From assembly GCA_001799225.1 (NCBI GenBank), contig MGTA01000273.1, positions 16,437-26,006 on the forward strand: 9,570 nt of DNA. The letters are read 5' to 3'. The notes beneath the pieces are model-generated. The model worked only from the letters and a program-made list of their open reading frames with translations, was not told the origin of the DNA and did no database searches. A program made the translations under genes and the position numbers. Of the stretch, positions 6,329 to 9,570 are shown piece by piece (within the stretch, counting starts at the first letter, position 1; every line of letters starts with the position of its first letter). This DNA is from Deltaproteobacteria bacterium RIFOXYD12_FULL_50_9. GTDB lineage: Bacteria > Desulfobacterota > Desulfobulbia > Desulfobulbales > CALZHT01.

Positions 6329-7474
6329 ATGGACACCCATAAACATATTTCATTCAAAAAAGAGTGGGAGTTAGACAATGAATGTTCATACATGCTTGGC
6401 GAATGTGATGCTTATATAAAAGCATTAACTGATATCCCACTAAAACCTGAACACCGAGACAGATTACTTCGCGTTTCCCTGATTAAAGGAGCACAAGCTA
6501 CCACTGCCATAGAAGGAAACACTTTAAGCCAAGAAGAAATTGAAAAATTGGACGAGGGATGGAAACTCCCCCCAAGCAAAGAATACCTCGAAATTGAGGT
6601 GAAGAATATTTTAGCGGCATTCAATGAATTGCTCCGAGAAATAGTTGTTGAGGATAAAGTTAGAATTATTACCCCAGAACTGATTAAGGACTTTCATCGC
6701 ATGATAGGCCAAAATCTTGGTAACCACTTTGATGCTATCCCAGGGAGATTCAGAGATGACAATCGTGTAGTCGGTAGATACTTAGCTCCAGACTATAAAT
6801 TTGTTCCTGAATTAGTTGATACATTGTGCAATTGGTTAAAGCAAGAGTTTCATTATGGTGATGGGCAAAGCTTTTCAACTTTAGTCATTCAAGCGATGAT
6901 TACCCATGTTTATATTGAATGGATACATCCTTTTGGTGATGGTAATGGAAGAACAGGAAGATTGCTTGAATTTTATATTCTGTTAAGGACTGGACTGCCA
7001 AGCATAGTTTCACATATTTTATCGAATTTTTATAACCAGACTCGGCCTGAATATTATAGACAACTTGATATGGCCCAAAAAAACAGAAATTTGTCTGCTT
7101 TTATTAAATATGCTACTCAAGGATTTCGAGATGGTTTGAATGAAAATTTGAATTTGATACAGCAAAGCCAATTTGTCATATTCTGGCATAATTATATCTA
7201 TGAGGCTTTCGCCGATATTAAGTATACCAAAAGAGACTCTTTTAAAAGAAAAAGGGAATTAATCCTTAGTATACCAATCAATAAAGAGCTTGATGTTGAC
7301 CAACTAATCGAACTCAATCCAAGTATTGCCAAAAAATACGCCACGGTAAATAGGGCTACAGTACTTAGAGACATAAAAGAATTACAAGAGCTTAACCTTT
7401 TAATAAAAATCGGCAGAAAATACACGCCGAACACAAAAATACTTAAGGCTATGATGCCTAGCAAGAAAGCATAA
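6329..7474 (+). CDS. Fic family protein (class II) with C-terminal winged helix
   Basis: A 381-aa Fic protein, expected to transfer AMP (or another nucleotide moiety) from ATP to a hydroxyl group on a target protein. The active-site loop HPFGDGNGRTGR is at residues 200-211 and intact (H200 base, D204 metal, N206, R208, R211). The N-terminal inhibitory motif (S/T)xxxE(G/N) is TTAIEG at 58-63, with E62 the inhibitory glutamate; this makes it class II, self-inhibited, needing no separate antitoxin. Residues about 305-368 look like a winged-helix DNA-binding domain, as in Shewanella SoFic-type proteins of similar length. AGGAGG at 6316-6321 sets the ATG. The gene is clearly more AT-rich than pepF or rsgA, which suggests transfer. 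The target cannot be told from sequence. A terminator follows at 7506-7533. Confidence 0.93.
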   Translation: MDTHKHISFKKEWELDNECSYMLGECDAYIKALTDIPLKPEHRDRLLRVSLIKGAQATTAIEGNTLSQEEIEKLDEGWKLPPSKEYLEIEVKNILAAFNELLREIVVEDKVRIITPELIKDFHRMIGQNLGNHFDAIPGRFRDDNRVVGRYLAPDYKFVPELVDTLCNWLKQEFHYGDGQSFSTLVIQAMITHVYIEWIHPFGDGNGRTGRLLEFYILLRTGLPSIVSHILSNFYNQTRPEYYRQLDMAQKNRNLSAFIKYATQGFRDGLNENLNLIQQSQFVIFWHNYIYEAFADIKYTKRDSFKRKRELILSIPINKELDVDQLIELNPSIAKKYATVNRATVLRDIKELQELNLLIKIGRKYTPNTKILKAMMPSKKA

Positions 7475-7479
7475 CCGCC

Positions 7480-7501
7480 CCTTAAAATGGTGTCTTTAAG
7501 G
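7480..7501 (+). other. Hairpin just after fic
   Basis: CCTTAAA at 7480-7486 pairs with TTTAAGG at 7495-7501 (7 bp, 8-nt loop), six bases after the stop codon. It directly precedes the true terminator hairpin and probably belongs to the transcript 3' end. Confidence 0.4.
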
Positions 7502-7505
7502 CAAA

Positions 7506-7533
7506 ATATGGCCTATTTTCCATATCTTTTTTT
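7506..7533 (+). terminator. Intrinsic terminator of fic
   Basis: ATATGG at 7506-7511 pairs with CCATAT at 7520-7525 (8-nt loop), followed by C and seven T at 7527-7533. The stem is AT-rich but the T-run and position are right. Confidence 0.7.
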
Positions 7534-7555
7534 CATTAAATCAATCGGTTGTCTC

Positions 7556-7631
7556 GGTCCGGCAGTAAACATTCGGCCAACCCGTCTCATGTGATATCAA
7601 GAAGTTAGTATGTGTCTGAAGTTTCGCTCAA
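7556..7631. repeat. 76-bp direct repeat, copy 1
   Basis: It matches 9479-9554 in the same orientation at 73 of 76 positions; mismatches are at 7562, 7564 and 7624. Weaker similarity extends left to 7548. It contains the 8-bp palindrome TGATATCA. No frame shows a recognisable protein and no fold is evident. Homology stops 8 bases before the IS21-type repeats at 7640, so the IS end may have truncated this copy. Confidence 0.9.
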
Positions 7632-7639
7632 CTGCCTGA

Positions 7640-7692
7640 GGTGGGTCAATTTTGGACGCCGATGGTGGGTCAATTTTCAATGCCGATTGACA
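7640..7692. mobile_element. IS21-family terminal fragment with tandem 24-bp repeats
   Basis: Two tandem 24-bp units (7640-7663 and 7664-7687) share GGTGGGTCAATTTT...CGAT and are identical at 21 of 24 positions. They end in TGACA at 7688-7692. Multiple repeats of the form TGGGTCAATTTT near a TG...CA tip are typical of IS21-family ends, where IstA binds. The tip is at 7692, so the missing element body would have lain leftward. No istA or istB coding sequence is present, so only one end survives. Confidence 0.65.
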
Positions 7693-7777
7693 CGACATGG
7701 CCGATAAAGTAAGGCAGTCCAGCTCTCAAATTGAGCCAGGACCGAAGCTTGGTAGCATTGCCAGTCGTGAACGGTTT

Positions 7778-7852
7778 TCATCGGACTTGAAGGAGTTGCC
7801 TATAATAAATTTTTGCGAGGGCCGCTTCGATATACTCCTGCGTGCTCATCAT
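7778..7852 (-). pseudogene. Possible HicB-like antitoxin N-terminal scrap
   Basis: The minus strand reads MMSTQEYIEAALAKIYY and stops at a TGA at 7778-7780, after 24 codons. The start resembles the opening helix of HicB-type antitoxins (xYIxxALxxAxY). No further HicB sequence and no hicA follow. The same frame is open upstream to about 7916, so this could also be the middle of another broken gene. The call is tentative. Confidence 0.22.
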
Positions 7853-7924
7853 GCCAGGAGGCTTCGGCTCCTCAGTATTTATTACCCGTATAAGGAAAAT
7901 CTTGCCTTCTACTGCCTAAAAGTA

Positions 7925-7954
7925 CCATTTTGTTGGCCCTTATTTTGTTGTCCC
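7925..7954. repeat. 15-bp tandem duplication at the antitoxin stop codon
   Basis: Two adjacent 15-bp units, 7925-7939 and 7940-7954, match at 12 of 15 positions around ATTTTGTTG. The second unit contains the antitoxin stop codon. It is probably a small local duplication. Confidence 0.4.
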
Positions 7955-8227
7955 TTCAACCAACGCTCCATTAATGAATTTATGAATAATACTAGATATA
8001 TAGGTCTGATACGGCAAGCCTTCTTTGACGGCCTTTCTCTGTAGCTCGATGAGGTCTCTTTCGGAAATACGTATATTCAGCCTTTTATCTTTTCTTAAAG
8101 TATTGCGGGCATAAGCTGACAACTCTTTCTTTCTTTGTGTAAGGTTTGTAACTGGAACCCATTCACCCTTCTCAAAGCTATCCAGTATTTCCTTCTCTTC
8201 CTTTGTCAGTTTAGTTTTAGTATTCAT
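7940..8227 (-). CDS. Ribbon-helix-helix (CopG/BrnA-type) antitoxin
   Basis: A 95-aa antitoxin of a type II toxin-antitoxin operon. The C-terminal half (about 48-88) is a ribbon-helix-helix domain: the basic strand KRLNIRISERD, then helices ELQRKAVKEG and PYQTYISSIIHKFI. This is expected to dimerise and bind operator DNA. The N-terminal part (LTKEEKEILDSFEKGEW) is the segment that normally contacts the toxin. The ATG overlaps the toxin stop as ATGA (8224-8227), with GGAG about 8 nt upstream inside the toxin gene, so the two are translationally coupled. Toxin-first order is the usual one for BrnT/BrnA pairs. The antitoxin should repress its own operon with the toxin as co-repressor; this is known for BrnTA and inferred here. 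Confidence 0.85.
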   Translation of the reverse strand: MNTKTKLTKEEKEILDSFEKGEWVPVTNLTQRKKELSAYARNTLRKDKRLNIRISERDLIELQRKAVKEGLPYQTYISSIIHKFINGALVEGTTK

Positions 8228-8502
8228 ATTTTTTCTCCAAAATATCGCTGTGTGGCCTTCCTACTCGGGATAATAGTTTTCAGAAACAACTCTTCCTCAT
8301 TCTCAACATACGGTACGAGATATGCGTAATTGGCCACGCTAATCACCATGATTCGTTGTCCAGGGTATTCCTTTTGGTTGGGATGCAGATAGTCGTCTAA
8401 TATTTCGCCCCTTTCAATAAAGAAAACAACATCTTCAAAACAAATTACCCGTGATGCTTTGAGCGCTACACTCTTCTCTGTATTCCAATTTATGTTTTTC
8501 AT
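8224..8502 (-). CDS. BrnT-like toxin (RelE-fold ribonuclease family)
   Basis: A 92-aa toxin, first gene of the pair with the RHH antitoxin at 7940-8227. Family-type segments are INWNTEKS at 4-11, ICFEDVVFFIERGE at 20-33 and the C-terminal KTIIPSRKATQRYF at 75-88, which corresponds to the ISARxAxxxExxxY end of BrnT. BrnT proteins are RelE-fold RNases that block translation, so this is the expected activity. The KHG triplet common in BrnT is replaced (KASRV), placing it in a divergent branch. No Shine-Dalgarno sequence precedes the ATG at 8502. A TTGCCA/TGnTAACGT promoter ends 7 nt upstream, so the mRNA may be leaderless. Confidence 0.78.
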   Translation of the reverse strand: MKNINWNTEKSVALKASRVICFEDVVFFIERGEILDDYLHPNQKEYPGQRIMVISVANYAYLVPYVENEEELFLKTIIPSRKATQRYFGEKI

Positions 8503-8508
8503 TAATAA

Positions 8509-8537
8509 ACGTTATCACATTGTGTGCAGTTTGGCAA
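8509..8537 (-). promoter_or_regulatory. Candidate promoter of the BrnT/RHH operon
   Basis: On the minus strand, TTGCCA (8532-8537) and TAACGT (8509-8514) are separated by 17 nt, with TGA preceding the -10 (extended form). The predicted start falls at or next to the ATG at 8502, which would give a leaderless transcript. The -10 is weak. Confidence 0.3.
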
Positions 8538-8563
8538 CATGCTCATATCTTAGGTCTGCTCAA

Positions 8564-8652
8564 GGCCAACGCTCCAGTTGACTTGACCGCGCCAAGGCGC
8601 GAATAGAAAAACCGCCAAGTTTCTCGCGGTCAAGTCAAACTGGTTGTTCAGC
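8564..8652 (-). other. Integron attC-like recombination site
   Basis: Read on the minus strand, the order is GCTGAAC (8652-8646), a 2-nt spacer, a 19-nt arm (8643-8625), a 33-nt centre, an 18-nt complementary arm (8591-8574), a 3-nt spacer and GTTGGCC (8570-8564). The outer boxes match RYYYAAC and GTTRRRY at 6 of 7 positions each. The arms pair over 18 bp with one unpaired base within 8637-8639, like the extrahelical base of attC sites. Its 89-bp size is within the attC range. The 69-aa partner gene of the PIN toxin ends inside the arm (stop 8635-8637), as cassette genes often do. No integrase is in the window. A plain terminator is less likely because there is no T-run. Confidence 0.6.
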
Positions 8653-8844
8653 GATTTTATGCCGTTGATTTTTCCTTTTCCTGTTTTGTCCGGCGGTTTT
8701 CATTGCACGCAGGTCCACAACTTTCTGCCCAGGCGATAGCACTTTCGCCTTGAGATGGGCGACAAGAGCGTCTACGTTGTAAGCATGTTCGTGTGCGATG
8801 CCGTCTTTAATTTTCCACAGCTCTTCGATGATTTCGTCAGCCAT
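8635..8844 (-). CDS. Small partner (putative antitoxin) of the PIN toxin
   Basis: A 69-aa protein starting one base after the PIN-gene stop codon (TAA-g-ATG), so co-translated. It starts MADEIIEELWKIKDGIAHEHAYNVDALVAHLKAK, mostly helical, and has a basic tail (QNRKRKNQRHK). The opening IIEELWxIKDxIAxEHxYD is a pattern I associate with small proteins found next to this PIN subfamily. It has no recognised DNA-binding fold. The antitoxin role is inferred from position and size. The last five codons and stop lie inside the attC-like inverted repeat, so the C-terminus EQPV may derive from the recombination site. Confidence 0.7.
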   Translation of the reverse strand: MADEIIEELWKIKDGIAHEHAYNVDALVAHLKAKVLSPGQKVVDLRAMKTAGQNRKRKNQRHKIAEQPV

Positions 8845-8845
8845 C

Positions 8846-9328
8846 TTAGTTTACCCCCATAAGTTCTTGTGGAGTGCAAATTTCCGGGCACACATAGCCA
8901 TGTGCGGCGCATACTTTTCTCACTACAGGTTTCAACTCAGCGTTGTCAATATGCCGGCAGTTCCATGTCAGAAGGTAGTCGACATCATGAACGGCTGCTA
9001 TTGCGATATGAAGAGAGTCATCCAACGCTTTAATCGGAAGCGCGTTTTCTTGAAGGAGCGCTTTGGATAAGGCGACGACTGCTTCGGTTATTGCCAGAAG
9101 TGGAATGTCAGACAGGGCCATGAGCCTCCGTGATGCAGCATCAGGGTTTCCTCTTCCAGCCTCTTCGGCAACAATGCTGGAGGTGTAAAGACTGAACCGG
9201 CTGCTTTGAGTGTCCCACCAATCACTGGTTATTTTCTGCCAGGCTGCCGCCAACAAATCGCTAGTGGGGCGAGCCGTCAGATATGATACGATTGATGTTT
9301 CGACGTAGACAGTTTTTTTCTCTATCAC
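8846..9328 (-). CDS. PIN-domain toxin (VapC-like ribonuclease)
   Basis: A 160-aa PIN-domain protein, predicted to be a Mg-dependent RNase toxin. From the GTG start: VYVETSIVSYL at 7-17 (E10 in place of the usual first Asp, as is common in this subgroup), VAEEAGRG at 53-60 (E55/E56), ALDDSLHIAIAAVHDVDYLLTWN at about 101-123 (D103/D104 acidic pair, N123), ending CTPQELMGVN. GTG at 9328 is chosen because AGAGG lies 5 nt upstream and the homologous region begins right after it. ATG at 9370 would add 14 charged residues with a poor ribosome site. The putative antitoxin follows after 1 nt. Toxin-first order is unusual for VapBC, so this is a VapC-like relative, not a classical pair. Confidence 0.85.
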   Translation of the reverse strand: MIEKKTVYVETSIVSYLTARPTSDLLAAAWQKITSDWWDTQSSRFSLYTSSIVAEEAGRGNPDAASRRLMALSDIPLLAITEAVVALSKALLQENALPIKALDDSLHIAIAAVHDVDYLLTWNCRHIDNAELKPVVRKVCAAHGYVCPEICTPQELMGVN

Positions 9329-9370
9329 GGATGCCTCTCGCTTTTTAAATTCTCGATTTGCTCTGGCCAT

Positions 9371-9470
9371 AGCCTATCTTGCGGGAAAAAACGCCATTTC
9401 GCCATTAAAAAAGCAATTGTTGGGCATAAATTTGGCATTAAAATAACACAAAATGACGGAATATTCGCCA
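9371..9470 (-). promoter_or_regulatory. Upstream region of the PIN operon with iterated short repeats
   Basis: This region must contain the promoter, but no strong -35/-10 pair stands out. CGCCATT is directly repeated at 9392-9398 and 9400-9406. GGCAT recurs at 9423-9427 and 9434-9438. These iterons could be binding sites for the toxin-antitoxin complex; this is speculative. Confidence 0.25.
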
Positions 9471-9478
9471 GTTATCAT

Positions 9479-9554
9479 GGTCCGACCGTAAACATTCGGC
9501 CAACCCGTCTCATGTGATATCAAGAAGTTAGTATGTGTCTGAAGTTGCGCTCAA
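9479..9554. repeat. 76-bp direct repeat, copy 2
   Basis: It matches 7556-7631 at 73 of 76 positions in the same orientation, offset 1923 bp, with weaker similarity from 9471. After 9554 the copies diverge (GTGGATAGAGCC here, CTGCCTGAGG in copy 1). It lies upstream of the PIN operon and near the window edge, so its true right boundary may be longer than copy 1 allows. Confidence 0.9.
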
Positions 9555-9570
9555 GTGGATAGAGCCATAA

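Larger units (their letters stand above)
7475..7939. other. Gene-poor stretch between fic and the BrnT/RHH operon
   Basis: This 465-base gap contains the fic terminator, direct-repeat copy 1, the IS21-type end and a possible HicB-like scrap. An open frame of 115 codons at 7697-8044 on the plus strand looks spurious: its sequence resembles no family and it overlaps the antitoxin gene on the other strand. Confidence 0.55.

Noticed and set aside
7556..7631. Direct repeat as an attC site (it contains GGCCAAC)
   Set aside because: Besides the GTTGGCC-type box there is no pair of complementary arms, and the similarity continues past the would-be crossover point.
7697..8044. 115-codon plus-strand open frame after the IS21 end
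   Set aside because: It overlaps the RHH antitoxin on the other strand, has low-complexity odd composition, and shows no recognisable motif or good ribosome site.
8564..8652. Inverted repeat as a simple rho-independent terminator
   Set aside because: The 33-nt centre and lack of a T-run on either strand fit poorly, and the conserved outer 7-mers are better explained by an attC-like site.
1..9570. CRISPR array, tRNA or rRNA genes
   Set aside because: There is no regularly spaced repeat series, no cloverleaf and no rRNA-like stretch. The only repeats are the pairs listed.

Overview
The window reads like chromosomal DNA of a Desulfobacterota-type (delta-proteobacterial) bacterium. This is an inference from family content, not from a search. 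The pointers are a ParE-like topoisomerase N-terminus, a 'two-CW' cysteine-motif protein and a DUF4382 lipoprotein, all of which I associate with Geobacter/Desulfobulbus-like genomes. No rRNA, tRNA or CRISPR array is visible.

Left part (1-5826) looks like ordinary host backbone. It holds the 5' end of a type IIA topoisomerase B subunit (minus strand, running off the left edge), then a divergent M3 oligoendopeptidase F (694-2514). A small TTG-initiated cysteine-rich two-CW protein (2688-3032) follows, with a good sigma70-like promoter. The ribosome-assembly GTPase RsgA is convergent to it (minus strand, 3149-4207). A DUF4382 lipoprotein (4579-5766) closes this part with a clear intrinsic terminator. 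The 305-693 gap carries a REP/MITE-like pair of hairpins.

Right part (about 5850-9570) is an accessory island of toxin-type genes and wreckage. From left to right it holds: a minus-strand RelE/ParE toxin C-terminal half joined in frame, across a stop codon, to a frameshifted C-terminal remnant resembling a Y1 (IS200/REP-associated) transposase; an AT-rich class II Fic protein with its own promoter, operator-like dyad and terminator; the first copy of a 76-bp direct repeat; one end of an IS21-family element with two 24-bp tandem repeats; a possible HicB-like scrap; a BrnT-like toxin with a ribbon-helix-helix antitoxin overlapping by 4 bp; a long inverted repeat with the layout of an integron attC site; a PIN-domain toxin with a 69-aa partner; and the second copy of the 76-bp repeat (73/76 identical).

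The two minus-strand toxin-antitoxin operons and the attC-like site suggest that this 1.9-kb block was assembled by gene-cassette or repeat-mediated recombination and sits between two direct repeats. The most noteworthy points are the attC-like structure, whose arm contains the stop codon of the PIN partner gene, and the unexplained direct repeat bounding the toxin-antitoxin block.
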